From: Martelella sp. NC20
GTDB taxonomy: Bacteria > Pseudomonadota > Alphaproteobacteria > Rhizobiales > Rhizobiaceae
Assembly (NCBI RefSeq): GCF_013459645.1
Contig: NZ_CP054861.1
Location: 292,501 to 356,500, forward strand
DNA: 64,000 nt
Direction of reading: 5' to 3'
This document shows positions 47,745 through 55,549 of this stretch, piece by piece; within the stretch, counting starts at the first letter, position 1, and each line of letters starts with the position of its first letter. A program made the translations under genes and the position numbers. The notes beneath the pieces were generated by a model. That model saw nothing but the letters and a program-made list of their open reading frames with translations. It was not told the DNA's origin and did not search any database.

Positions 47745-48115
47745 CAGGGCTGTTCCGTTTTCGAATTGGTGCCTGTTTCAGCACCAAATGGCGGTCAATG
47801 CAACAAAGGCGCGGGAGGCAAGCCCGTGCGCCGCTGCATTTTCGGCCGCCAACAAGCCGCATCCCGGCGATGCGCTTCGTCTTTTTGCCGGGCGGCAGCA
47901 TTTTGCGGAGGCGCCCTCCGCCATTCCGGGTTCCGCCTGCCGCCGCAAAAATCACGTAATATATTGAAAAACAAAAATTTTCCGGGGGAGACAAAAAAAT
48001 GCGCAATTCCCGCGATTTCTCTGTTGCATTTGAAATCCGCTTGGGCCATATACGCCTTCGTCGTCGCCGAGATGACATATCCGGTCTCCGATTTACCCCC
48101 GGCCGGATTTCACGA
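47745..48115. other. Intergenic region between prolyl-tRNA editing gene and tRNA-Gly
   Basis: The first 240 bp hold no gene or clear repeat. A very A/T-rich stretch (47953-48000) ends in GGGGGAG and an ATG (47999) that opens 44 codons running into the tRNA; its composition is not protein-like. TTGCAT (48024-48029) and CATATA (48047-48052), spaced 17 bp, are a plausible tRNA promoter. Confidence 0.45.
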
Positions 48116-48190
48116 GCGGGTGTAGCTCAGGGGTAGAGCACAACCTTGCCAAGGTTGGGGTCGGGCGTTCGAATCGCCTCACCCGCTCCA
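48116..48190 (+). tRNA. tRNA-Gly (GCC)
   Basis: GCGGGTG at the 5' end pairs with CACCCGC before the discriminator T and encoded CCA. The D-arm (GTAGCTCAGGGGTAGAGC), anticodon loop CTTGCCAA with GCC at 48148-48150, and T-arm GGCGTTCGAATCGCC are regular. Length 75 nt with CCA. Confidence 0.97.
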
Positions 48191-48536
48191 GTTTCTCCAA
48201 GAAAATCATAGACTTCCGCCGATTCGCCATAAGGCGGATTTGCTGCGTGAATTCCCGGTCGCCACCCTGTCGCCACGACGCTGGCAAAACGGATCATGCG
48301 TGGAAAGCGCCGGATACGGTCGCCGGCTCCCTGCCGCCCGGAAGGTACAGTCGCAACGTTGACTTCTCGTGATGGGTGCACAGGACGATGCCTGGCGATA
48401 CCCGCAACCCGCGCGGAAAATCTCCGGCCGGAAGCCCGAAAATCCTGGTTACCAGAGCGTTACACTCGCCTTAGGCAAATTTTAAAAGTGTGGCGCTAGG
48501 TTGTGAGCGTAGGTTGTGAGTTTTGTAGAGAGTACG
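48191..48536. other. Intergenic region downstream of tRNA-Gly, sciP promoter
   Basis: No gene is convincing in the first 280 bp; one antisense frame ending in the tRNA is spurious. No integrase or att duplication of the tRNA 3' end is visible. The last 70 bp before sciP carry a near-consensus CtrA site. Confidence 0.5.
48471..48485 (+). promoter_or_regulatory. Candidate CtrA-binding site before sciP
   Basis: TTAG-N7-TTAA matches the CtrA consensus TTAA-N7-TTAA with one mismatch. It lies about 50 bp upstream of the sciP ATG. sciP is a direct CtrA target in Caulobacter. Confidence 0.5.
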
Positions 48537-48812
48537 ATGACCGAGCTAGCCCGCGTTCGCGCAAAATATGTCATAGGTCCCGACGGCAGTCCGCTGACCG
48601 TTGCCGACCTGCCCCCTTCCAATACGCGGCGCTGGGTGATCCGGCGCAAGGCAGAGGTGGTGGCGGCCGTGCGCGGCGGCCTGCTGAGCCTGGAGGAGGC
48701 CTGTGAGCGATACCGCCTGACGGTGGAGGAGTTCCTCTCCTGGCAGGCCTCGATCGACGATCACGGCCTTGCCGGCCTGCGCACCACCCGGATCCAGCAA
48801 TACCGCAACTGA
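48537..48812 (+). CDS. sciP: CtrA inhibitor SciP (DUF1153)
   Basis: The 91-residue protein matches SciP nearly along its whole length: YVIGPDGSPLTVADLPPSNT, WVIRRKAEVVAAVRGGLLSL, EEACERYRLTVEEFLSW. SciP binds CtrA and stops transcription of CtrA-dependent promoters in swarmer cells. The ATG at 48537 follows a GAGAG-type site and matches the family start; a GTG at 48516 is not favoured. A CtrA half-site pair precedes it. Confidence 0.95.
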   Translation: MTELARVRAKYVIGPDGSPLTVADLPPSNTRRWVIRRKAEVVAAVRGGLLSLEEACERYRLTVEEFLSWQASIDDHGLAGLRTTRIQQYRN

Positions 48813-48956
48813 CCGGCGCGACATCGCGCCGCCCCGCGGGTCCCGGCTGACGTCGGACGACCCGCGCGCTTCCTTTCGGCCCATCTCATCGCGAAGGCAC
48901 TTTCGACTCGGCAAGGCAGGATCGCCGCTGCATGAATGCCGGCTTTTTCCAAGAAC

Positions 48957-49036
48957 GGCCAGAGCGTCGGGCGAAAAAGTGGAATCCGATTTTTCGTTAA
49001 CCCGACGCGTAAAAATAGAGAATCTAGAGCGTCGGA
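48957..49036. repeat. Rhizobial intergenic repeat related to 16870-16941
   Basis: AGAGCGTCGGGCGAAAAAGTGG followed by AATCCGATTTTTCG, CCCGACGCGT and TCTAGAGCGTCGG resembles the element after the IS, with CTAGAGCGT/ACGCT-like ends and a GAAAAAGTGGAATCCGAT core. It sits in the sciP-fliJ gap and covers part of the 426 bp without a gene. Confidence 0.5.
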
Positions 49037-49175
49037 GCGGAGGCCGGACTTCCGAGAACCCGATCCGCCAACGAAAGAAGACGACGGCGCCGCGCGATTT
49101 CAAGCACTCACCCGCTGCTCTTTGCGGAAACTCTCCAGCATTCAACGATACCAGATCACGCCCGCCAGGGGCCGA

Positions 49176-49216
49176 AAAACCAAAGGCCGCATCGTGACGA
49201 TGCGGCCTTTGGTTTT
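49176..49216. terminator. Perfect 19-bp hairpin between sciP and fliJ
   Basis: AAAACCAAAGGCCGCATCG (49176-49194) and its exact reverse complement (49198-49216) flank a 3-base loop. A-run and T-run at its ends make it a strong bidirectional terminator for sciP and fliJ. Confidence 0.85.
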
Positions 49217-49238
49217 GACGGATCCCCTCGACACGCCC

Positions 49239-49589
49239 TCAGGCGCGCTTGCGGCCCGCTGCGTCACGCACCTCGATGGCGGCGGCGCGCTCATAATCCA
49301 GTTCCATCTCCGCAAGATCGGCCTCGGCCCTGTCGCGCTGCTGGCGCAGGTCGGCGACGGAGACGGCCAGATTGTCGGCGCGCTGGCGCGCCGATTTGGC
49401 AAATGTCGAATATGCGAAATGCCCGGGGTCGGTGATCCCGGATTTCTTTTCCTCGGCGGCGATCTGCTGCATCAGTTCGCCGGACATGCGGGCGAACTCA
49501 TCCATCATGAGTTGCAATTGCTGCAACTGCCGCTTCTTTTCCTTCACCTGAAACGCCTTCAGACGCAACAGACTGTTTCGTGCCTTCAT
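49239..49589 (-). CDS. fliJ: Flagellar export protein FliJ-like
   Basis: The 116-residue protein is almost entirely coiled coil (about 5-105), rich in Lys, Gln, Glu and Arg, the form of FliJ, the general chaperone/escort of the flagellar type III export ATPase. In rhizobia a FliJ gene lies next to ctrA, as here. ATG 49589 has GGGGAG upstream; a TTG at 49595 is in frame. It is divergent from ctrA with a shared regulatory region. No other flagellar gene is in the window. Confidence 0.75.
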   Translation of the reverse strand: MKARNSLLRLKAFQVKEKKRQLQQLQLMMDEFARMSGELMQQIAAEEKKSGITDPGHFAYSTFAKSARQRADNLAVSVADLRQQRDRAEADLAEMELDYERAAAIEVRDAAGRKRA

Positions 49590-50009
49590 ACGCAAAACTC
49601 CCCGGCTGACGAACGCGTAGCGGATCGGTCCCCCCTCGGCTTCTGATTCGCACCAAAATTGATTAACGAAATCGAAATCGCGGTAACCTTTCGTTTACAG
49701 TCATGTCCGATCATAGCCGTCAGGACTTAAGGGTCGGTAAACCGCATTATCGGATTCAAACAAAAACTAGCGAGTCAGATGAGTCACTTAGCAGACTTGG
49801 TTAATCTTTTTTATCGGCAATCGGTCTTAAAAAAATACAATAAAATCAATGCCATTCTAATGTTCATTAATATCTTCTGTCCGTCTTGCCAAAAAGAATC
49901 AGAATTTGTTAACCATTAGATGGCAGCTTCCAAATCAGGTCATCACTGAGTCCGTATCGCGTCGGGGGCGACAACAGACCTTTCACAGCGGCGGTTCAAG
50001 GGGAAAGAC
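49590..50009. promoter_or_regulatory. fliJ/ctrA divergent regulatory region with six GANTC sites
   Basis: GANTC, the CcrM methylation site, occurs at 49645, 49753, 49772, 49781, 49896 and 49948, about six times in 308 bp. TTAA-N7-TAAA (49727-49741) is a near match to a CtrA box, and TTAACCAT occurs at 49909-49916. The part 49790-49925 is much richer in A/T than the rest of the window. This fits a ctrA promoter with cell-cycle and methylation control as known in Caulobacter and Rhizobiales. Confidence 0.65.
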
Positions 50010-50711
50010 ATGCGGGTTCTTTTAATCGAAGACGACGGCGCCACAGCACAGAGCATCGAACTGATGCTCAAGAGCGAAAGCTTCAACGTGTACACCACGG
50101 ATCTGGGCGAGGAGGGCGTCGACCTCGGCAAGATCTACGATTACGACATCATCCTTCTCGATCTCAACCTGCCGGATATGTCCGGCTATGAAGTGCTCAA
50201 GGCGCTTCGGGTTTCGAAGATCGCAACGCCGATCCTCATTCTCTCGGGCATGTCGGGCACGGACGACAAGGTGCGCGGTTTCGGCTCCGGCGCCGACGAT
50301 TATCTGACGAAACCCTTCCACAAGGAAGAGCTGGTCGCCCGCATCCACGCCATCGTGCGCCGCTCCAAGGGCCATGCGCAATCGATCATCTCCACCGGCG
50401 ACCTCGCCGTCAATGTCGATGCCAAGACCGTCGAGGTCGCGGGCCAGCGGGTTCATCTGACCGGCAAGGAATATCAGATGCTCGAGCTGCTTTCGCTGCG
50501 CAAGGGCACGACGCTGACCAAGGAAATGTTCCTCAATCACCTCTATGGCGGCATGGACGAGCCGGAACTGAAGATCATCGACGTCTTCATCTGCAAGCTC
50601 AGGAAGAAGCTCGCCAACGCCGCCGGCGGCACCAATTTCATCGAAACGGTCTGGGGCCGCGGCTATGTGCTGCGCGAGCAGGACCAGCAGGAAATGCAAA
50701 AACGCGCCTGA
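50010..50711 (+). CDS. ctrA: Cell-cycle master response regulator CtrA
   Basis: The 233-residue OmpR/PhoB-type regulator has a receiver domain (1-120) with phosphoacceptor D51 (IILLDLNLP), K101 (YLTKPF) and acid pocket E7/D8/D9, and a C-terminal winged helix (about 130-230) with [21 protein letters not shown] in two parts. The sequence matches CtrA nearly residue by residue. It controls flagella, division and replication origin silencing in alphaproteobacteria. Its C-terminus ends QQEMQKRA, lacking the AA degradation tag of Caulobacter CtrA. Proteolysis signals may differ. Confidence 0.98.
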   Translation: MRVLLIEDDGATAQSIELMLKSESFNVYTTDLGEEGVDLGKIYDYDIILLDLNLPDMSGYEVLKALRVSKIATPILILSGMSGTDDKVRGFGSGADDYLTKPFHKEELVARIHAIVRRSKGHAQSIISTGDLAVNVDAKTVEVAGQRVHLTGKEYQMLELLSLRKGTTLTKEMFLNHLYGGMDEPELKIIDVFICKLRKKLANAAGGTNFIETVWGRGYVLREQDQQEMQKRA

Positions 50712-50736
50712 CGCGTCTCACCCTGCTGAACAAAGC

Positions 50737-50761
50737 GCGGCGCCCCGGCGCCGCTTTTTTT
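50737..50761 (+). terminator. ctrA terminator
   Basis: GCGGCGCC-CC-GGCGCCGC followed by seven T's is a canonical rho-independent terminator, 25 bp after ctrA. Confidence 0.9.
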
Positions 50762-50763
50762 GT

Positions 50764-52134
50764 TTACGGGCCGGCCTCATCGGTGGTCTTCTCGCTGAGC
50801 GGTGCGCAGAGAAGCCGCAGACGGCTTTTCAGCATGTCGATCTTGAACTTCGCGGCCGCGACGGTGGTTTTCGCCTTTTCGACATCGACATTCGCCGCGC
50901 ATTGCGCCGGATCGGCATTCTGCCGCTGGTTTTCCGCCCGCACCAATGCCGCGCTTGCCGCCGCCAGATCGCTGTCCGCCGCGGCAATGCCCAGTTTCAG
51001 CGAAGCGAAATCACTCATGAAATGGCGTCGGTTGTCGCGCGCGCCGATAATCGTTTCCAGCAGCGTCAGCCGGGCATTCTGCGTCATGCGCAGCGCATCG
51101 CCCTCATCGATCAGCGGCAGGACGTAGGAGACCAGGAACTGCAGATTGAGGCCGCCGGTCTGGGTCATGAAACTCGGGATCGAGGTCTTGAGCTTGGTGA
51201 GGCGCGATTGTCTGGCAAGGTCGAGCTGGGCCGCGGCAGCCTCCACCAGAAGGTCCTCCAGACGCTTCTTGCCCGAGTTCGCAAAACAGGCTTCCGCATC
51301 GTCGTCCGTCACCGACTGATAGCCGGAAAGCGCCGAGAGCACGGAGCGCTCCGGCGCCACGCGATAGCCGCCCTCGGCAAGCCCCGCCAACCCCAGCACT
51401 TCATCCCGCTTCGAATCGAGCGAGCGCGACACCGCATCGGCCTCACGGCGGGCGGCGGCGACCTGATCCTTGAGCGCTTTCAGTTCCTGCGGCGTCGCGT
51501 CGCCGTCCGCAACCTCCATCGCCACATCACCGGCTCGGCAAGCCAGCCCCCTTTCCTTCAAAAGGGCATTGCGGCGCCTGAAGTCGAGCGCCGTATACTC
51601 ATTGTAGGTGTTGAAGAGATTGGTCGTCGCGGTGCGCTGGGCGATCTGGTATTGCACCGGGATCAGGCGGCCGGCGACCTTGACTGCGGGCTGGTCGAGG
51701 CGCAGCAGGGCCTTCGAGATATCCCAGTTCACGCCGAGCACGATATTCGAAACGCTGGCGACATCCGCCAGATCGTCGCCTTTATAGGTGGAGATCTGGC
51801 GCGCTTCGGCGCTGATGCGCGGCAGGCGCGCGGATTTCACCTTGTCGAGTTCGAGCATCGCCCGCGCCCGGCTGATGCGGGCGCGCATGAAATCCTTGCC
51901 CCGGCTTTCCGCATTCGCGAGCAGGTCCGCCGGCCCGAGCGCCGCGCCATCTTCGGGCGGTTCGGGCGGCGGCGCGGCAAGCTCCTGCGCCATCACGTCG
52001 ATCTGCTCAGCGGTTTCCTGCAACTGATGCGAGGCGCAACCGGCAAGCGCAAGCCCGACGCCAGCAAGAACGCCCATGCCCACCCTGGCTGGCCTAACGT
52101 TTCGCAAGTTTCGATCAATCAAGGCCGACATCAC
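50764..52134 (-). CDS. TolC-like outer-membrane lipoprotein
   Basis: The 456-residue product has a lipobox LAGC near residue 33 (ALAGCASHQ). The mature protein is mostly long helices with Ala, Leu, Asp and Arg repeats in two halves (e.g. SRARAMLELDKVKSARLPRI; KTTVAAAKFKIDMLKSRL), as in the outer-membrane factor (OEP/TolC) family, though the resemblance is weak. No membrane-fusion or pump gene adjoins it, so it would be an orphan channel or a related adhesin. It lies between ctrA and chpT, convergent to ctrA. Confidence 0.6.
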   Translation of the reverse strand: MMSALIDRNLRNVRPARVGMGVLAGVGLALAGCASHQLQETAEQIDVMAQELAAPPPEPPEDGAALGPADLLANAESRGKDFMRARISRARAMLELDKVKSARLPRISAEARQISTYKGDDLADVASVSNIVLGVNWDISKALLRLDQPAVKVAGRLIPVQYQIAQRTATTNLFNTYNEYTALDFRRRNALLKERGLACRAGDVAMEVADGDATPQELKALKDQVAAARREADAVSRSLDSKRDEVLGLAGLAEGGYRVAPERSVLSALSGYQSVTDDDAEACFANSGKKRLEDLLVEAAAAQLDLARQSRLTKLKTSIPSFMTQTGGLNLQFLVSYVLPLIDEGDALRMTQNARLTLLETIIGARDNRRHFMSDFASLKLGIAAADSDLAAASAALVRAENQRQNADPAQCAANVDVEKAKTTVAAAKFKIDMLKSRLRLLCAPLSEKTTDEAGP

Positions 52135-52525
52135 CCGGTTTGAAGCCGGAAAGGAAGCGGTCTCCGGCGATTGCGCCCCTCGAGTCCCGCTGACCGCTTA
52201 TCCAGGTGACCACGACCGGTTGTGCGGGTGCGAATGATTTCTCCGGGAAACAGCGTCATGCCGTCAGGCATCGGGCTGTCCATGCGCGCGAAAGCGGCGG
52301 TGACCGCCGATAAAGGCACAGAAATTTGTGGATATCTCACGGCTGGTCTCTCCCTCAGAAACTGACGGGAAAATTGCAGTTCTGGCTTCGGAGGAACGCC
52401 TTGGACGGCGACTTGTTTCCGCAAAAGCCGAACTACGATCGATTCAATGGCGTGAGAGTGAACCTAAAGCTTGGCAAAAATGGGATGTTACCCGCTGCAC
52501 CGCAAAAGAGATTGGAAAGCGCCGC
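52135..52525. other. Intergenic region upstream of TolC-like gene
   Basis: No convincing gene; a 97-codon leftward frame (52131-52424) has poor composition and overlaps the TolC-like start. A few inverted sequences occur but none of note. The 3' end of chpT follows at 52526. Confidence 0.35.
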
Positions 52526-53179
52526 TCAGACCGCCGGCTTGGCCTCGAACACGACCTCGCCCTCATTGACCACGAATTCGATGGCCATGCCGGATTCCTC
52601 CGCCAGCAATGCAGTGTAATAGGGCTGCACATTGTGCGAGGTGATCGGCTCTTCCATCACGCCGCCATAGATGCGGGCGAAATCGGCCGGCATCTGCACG
52701 TAATTGCCGCGGGTGCGGATGATGAAGGCGAAGATGTCGCCCGCGGCATCGAGGCCGACATCGATGGTGCCGCCGCGCGGGATCGTGGACTGGGCCACCA
52801 GGAACAGGTTCAAAAGCAGTTTGACCCGGTTCTTGGGAGCATTGATGCGCGGGCCGCTCCAGTTGAGCGTCATGCGCTTGCCGAGCCCGATCAGATCGCG
52901 CGCGGCCGTCTCCGCCTCGCCGGTGTCGAGCGGCGTATCCAGCGTGCCAGAGGCGCCGAAGGCGATGCGGGCAAATTTCAGGTGAACCGTCGCAGAAGCC
53001 GTGCTCTGGCGGATGAGCTGCAGCGCGTCCTCGTCCATCCCGCCTTCATCCAGCAGTTCCAGCCCGTTTCCGGCGGCCCCGATCGGATTGACGACATCGT
53101 GGCAGATGCGGCTTGCGAGCAGGGCCGCAAGATCTGCGCCGCTCAGGGTCAGGTTCGGGTTCTTCATCGCGTCCACCAT
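52526..53179 (-). CDS. chpT: Histidine phosphotransferase ChpT
   Basis: The 217-residue dimeric phosphotransferase moves phosphoryl groups from the kinase CckA to CtrA and CpdR. The phosphorylated His is H27 in SRICHDVVNPIGA, within the DHp-like helix; the second domain resembles a degenerate histidine kinase ATPase fold (about 95-210). Start ATG 53179 is used; ATG 53167 (four codons on) is a close alternative with GGTGGA upstream. Its neighbours SciP and CtrA are in the same network. Confidence 0.93.
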   Translation of the reverse strand: MVDAMKNPNLTLSGADLAALLASRICHDVVNPIGAAGNGLELLDEGGMDEDALQLIRQSTASATVHLKFARIAFGASGTLDTPLDTGEAETAARDLIGLGKRMTLNWSGPRINAPKNRVKLLLNLFLVAQSTIPRGGTIDVGLDAAGDIFAFIIRTRGNYVQMPADFARIYGGVMEEPITSHNVQPYYTALLAEESGMAIEFVVNEGEVVFEAKPAV

Positions 53180-53290
53180 TCTTCAGATCGGGCCTTCAGA
53201 TCGGGCAGCCATTGGCCGCCAATGTCTTTTGCTGTTATCGCCGCGCCATGGCAAGCGATAATCGCGTTCCCGGAAATTCCTCTCATTTGG

Positions 53291-53305
53291 TAAATCCATT
53301 GTTAA
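53291..53305 (+). promoter_or_regulatory. Candidate CtrA-binding site before eipA
   Basis: TAAA-N7-TTAA, one mismatch from TTAA-N7-TTAA, lies about 110 bp before the eipA ATG and 112 bp upstream of chpT on the other strand. EipA genes are reported CtrA targets in Brucella and Caulobacter. Confidence 0.45.
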
Positions 53306-53414
53306 GGGGTATGGCCCACAATGTCCGCCAAAAGACCGCTCTTCGCCGGATTGCCGCTGTCAGGCATGTGCGACGCGCGCGGATCAGACCAAAAGCAACA
53401 GGAATGGAACCGCC

Positions 53415-54005
53415 ATGTTTGCCAGAAAAGCCGCAAGGTCCATACAGACACTTGTCTTCGCCCTTTGGATGGTGGCGCTCGCCATCGTTCCGGCCGGAGC
53501 GCAACAGCAGGCCCAGCAATCCGACACGTTCTCGCCGGATGAGGTCGTCGCCGCCGGCAACACCTTCTTCGGCGAAGCGAGTTCGGGCCTGGCCCAGACG
53601 CTGCAGAACGCCTTTTCCAAATACGGCCTGCCCAATGGCTATATTCTCGGAGCGGAAGGGTCGGGCGCCTTCATCGCCGGCCTTACCTATGGCGAGGGCG
53701 TGCTCAACACCAAGAATGTCGGCTCCCACAAGGTGTTCTGGCAGGGACCGTCGCTCGGCATCGATTACGGCGGTGACGGCTCGCGGGTGATGATGCTGGT
53801 CTACAATCTGCCCTCGGTGCCCGATCTCTATCATCGCTATGGCGGCGTCTCGGGCTCGGCCTATATCGTTGCCGGCTTCTCGATGCAGGTCTACAAGTAT
53901 CGCGATGTCATTCTGGTTCCGGTCCGCTCCGGCATCGGCGCCCGCCTCGGGATCAATGTCGGCTATCTGAAGCTGACAGAGAAACCGACCTGGAACCCCT
54001 TCTGA
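53415..54005 (+). CDS. eipA: Envelope integrity protein EipA (DUF1134)
   Basis: The 196-residue periplasmic protein has a Sec signal (about 1-29, GAQ) and the DUF1134 beta-barrel domain (about 45-190). VVAAGNTFFGEASSGLAQ, GYILGAEGSGAFIAGLTYG and FWQGPSLGIDYGGDGSRVM in short pieces match EipA. In Brucella it is needed for envelope integrity and chronic infection. ATG 53415 follows AGGAATGG. Confidence 0.92.
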   Translation: MFARKAARSIQTLVFALWMVALAIVPAGAQQQAQQSDTFSPDEVVAAGNTFFGEASSGLAQTLQNAFSKYGLPNGYILGAEGSGAFIAGLTYGEGVLNTKNVGSHKVFWQGPSLGIDYGGDGSRVMMLVYNLPSVPDLYHRYGGVSGSAYIVAGFSMQVYKYRDVILVPVRSGIGARLGINVGYLKLTEKPTWNPF

Positions 54006-54018
54006 CCGGAGCGCAGGA

Positions 54019-54276
54019 TTGGGCGACTTGAAGCGCGAAATCGAAACCCGATACGCCGCGATCTGCAGCCAGGTGGATGAGGCCGCCGGCTCGGACCGCG
54101 AGGATGATGCGCTGCGGGCGGCCTTTGCCGAGCTTGCGGCCATGATGATCGCCTACCAGTACCGGGAGGGCGCGCGCGATGCGCTGCAAGCCGCGCTCTC
54201 ACGCGATCAGGGCCGGAACGCCAACCGGACCAGCCTTGCCGAACGCGCCCGCGCGCTGATCGACGCCAACCGTTAG
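54019..54276 (+). CDS. Small protein of unknown function downstream of eipA
   Basis: The 85-residue soluble, Ala/Arg/Glu-rich protein begins GDLKREIETRYAAICSQ; alpha-helical. It starts with TTG at 54019, 13 bp after eipA, and shows no known domain. The position suggests the same mRNA as eipA. Its stop overlaps the convergent methyltransferase gene by 4 bp. Confidence 0.6.
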   Translation: MGDLKREIETRYAAICSQVDEAAGSDREDDALRAAFAELAAMMIAYQYREGARDALQAALSRDQGRNANRTSLAERARALIDANR

Positions 54277-55121
54277 CCGATACGTCCCCTGGCAAGCGCA
54301 AGCTGATAGAGCGCGATCGCCGCCGCATTGCCGACATTGAGGCTGTCGAGCCCCGGAGCCTGCGGAATGCGCACCGTGCGGAACGCGGCCATGATGTCCG
54401 CCGGAAGCCCCTCGCCTTCCGTTCCGAGCACGAGCGCCACCCGTCGTCCCGGAGAAACGCGGTGGAGCGGTTCGCCGCCGGAGGGCGACAACGCGAGAAC
54501 ATCGAAGCCCGCCCGCGCGAGTGCCGCAAGGATCGCCGGCCCGCTGTCGCCGCGCGCCCAGGGCATTTTCAGCACCGACCCGACCGAAACCCGCAGCGCC
54601 TTGCGATAAAGCGGATCGCAACTGGTCTCGTCCAGCAGCACCGCATCGGCCCCGAGCGCTGTGGCATTGCGGAAGATGGCGCCGGCATTGTCATGGTTGG
54701 AAAGGCCGATGCAGACGACCACAAGCGCATCCTCCGGCAGCGTCGCGATCAGGTCTTCCGCAGCCGGCCGGCCGGTGATCCGCCCGAGAGCCAGAACCCC
54801 GCGATGCATGTCGAAGCCGGTGATCGCGTTCATGACGGCGGCATTGCAGGTAAAAAGCGGCACATTGTCCGGATAGGCTTTGAGCACGCCCGCAATACCC
54901 GCCAGCCGGTTTTCCAGCACAAGGATGCGCTCCGCTTCAAACCGCGCGGCGGGCGCCTCGGAAAGCACCCGCAGCACCACCGTGCCCTCGGCGATGAACA
55001 GGCCCTGCCGCCCGACCAGATCCTTCTCCCGGATCGCCCTGAACGGCGCGACCCGCGGATCGTCCGGATCTGTGATTGCGATTGCCGGAGCGGCCATCTC
55101 AGTCGAAGCGGATTTCGACAT
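54273..55121 (-). CDS. TrmH/SpoU family RNA methyltransferase
   Basis: The 282-residue SPOUT enzyme has an N-terminal substrate-binding domain (about 30-110) and the catalytic knot domain (about 120-280) with motif 1 GLSNHDNAGAIFRNATALGA, motif 2 LVLGTEGEGLP, motif 3 VRIPQAPGLDSLNVGNAAAIA. It methylates a ribose 2'-O of tRNA or rRNA; the target is not clear. Start at ATG 55121 overlaps the preceding gene by 23 bp; ATG 55097 is an alternative that removes the overlap. Confidence 0.92.
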   Translation of the reverse strand: MSKSASTEMAAPAIAITDPDDPRVAPFRAIREKDLVGRQGLFIAEGTVVLRVLSEAPAARFEAERILVLENRLAGIAGVLKAYPDNVPLFTCNAAVMNAITGFDMHRGVLALGRITGRPAAEDLIATLPEDALVVVCIGLSNHDNAGAIFRNATALGADAVLLDETSCDPLYRKALRVSVGSVLKMPWARGDSGPAILAALARAGFDVLALSPSGGEPLHRVSPGRRVALVLGTEGEGLPADIMAAFRTVRIPQAPGLDSLNVGNAAAIALYQLALARGRIG

Positions 55122-55488
55122 CGGCGGCCATGCGGCCGGTATGGAGATCGAAGAGATAGAGCGTCTGCTCGCCGTTTTGCTTGATGCCGTAGATCAGCGC
55201 CTGACCGTCGCCATAGCTGATATCGGCAATCTGGAAACCGCGCGGCAGGTTCGCCGTCAGCGCCCTTGGCGCATCCGCGGGCACGATCGCGCCGGTTCTT
55301 CCGGCGACCTGGCCCTCGTCCGGCCGGCTCATCACCTTGTAGAGGATCGCGCCGAACACCGCCATCAGCGAGACGATCATGATCAGCGCCGAAACGACCT
55401 GCAATCGCAGCATCCGTCGCCGCACCAGCTCGACTGCGGGATCGAGCGGCTTTTCCTCTTCTTCGTCTTCGATGCGATGTTGCGACAT
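55099..55488 (-). CDS. Single-pass membrane protein of unknown function
   Basis: The 129-residue product has an acidic cytoplasmic N-terminus (EDEEEEKPLD), one helix (about 30-50) and an exported beta-rich tail (LPRGFQIADISYGDGQALIYG). It may belong to the small DUF6476-type group next to rluD in alphaproteobacteria; I am not sure. ATG 55488. It is divergent from rluD with 61 bp between start codons. Confidence 0.7.
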   Translation of the reverse strand: MSQHRIEDEEEEKPLDPAVELVRRRMLRLQVVSALIMIVSLMAVFGAILYKVMSRPDEGQVAGRTGAIVPADAPRALTANLPRGFQIADISYGDGQALIYGIKQNGEQTLYLFDLHTGRMAADVEIRFD

Positions 55489-55549
55489 TGTCCATTGCTC
55501 CGCGGGCCGGTTTCGCTTAACAAGCGCGGACCGCACTTGCAAAGTTCAG

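Noticed and set aside
47999..48133. A 44-codon frame after GGGGGAG next to tRNA-Gly
   Set aside because: It has a good ribosome site but runs into the tRNA gene with no protein-like pattern; likely chance.
48127..48381. A leftward frame of 84 codons overlapping the tRNA-Gly gene, ending in GAGEAIRTPDPNLGKVVLYP
   Set aside because: It is the well-known artefact of reading the antisense of a tRNA gene; the frame has no ribosome site and the tRNA is certain.
48191..48536. Possible integration site or genomic island edge at the tRNA-Gly 3' end
   Set aside because: No integrase gene, no repeat of the tRNA 3' end downstream, and the next genes are core (sciP, ctrA).
52131..52424. A 97-codon leftward frame before the TolC-like gene
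   Set aside because: Arg/Pro-rich composition, no ribosome site, and overlap with the start of the lipoprotein gene.
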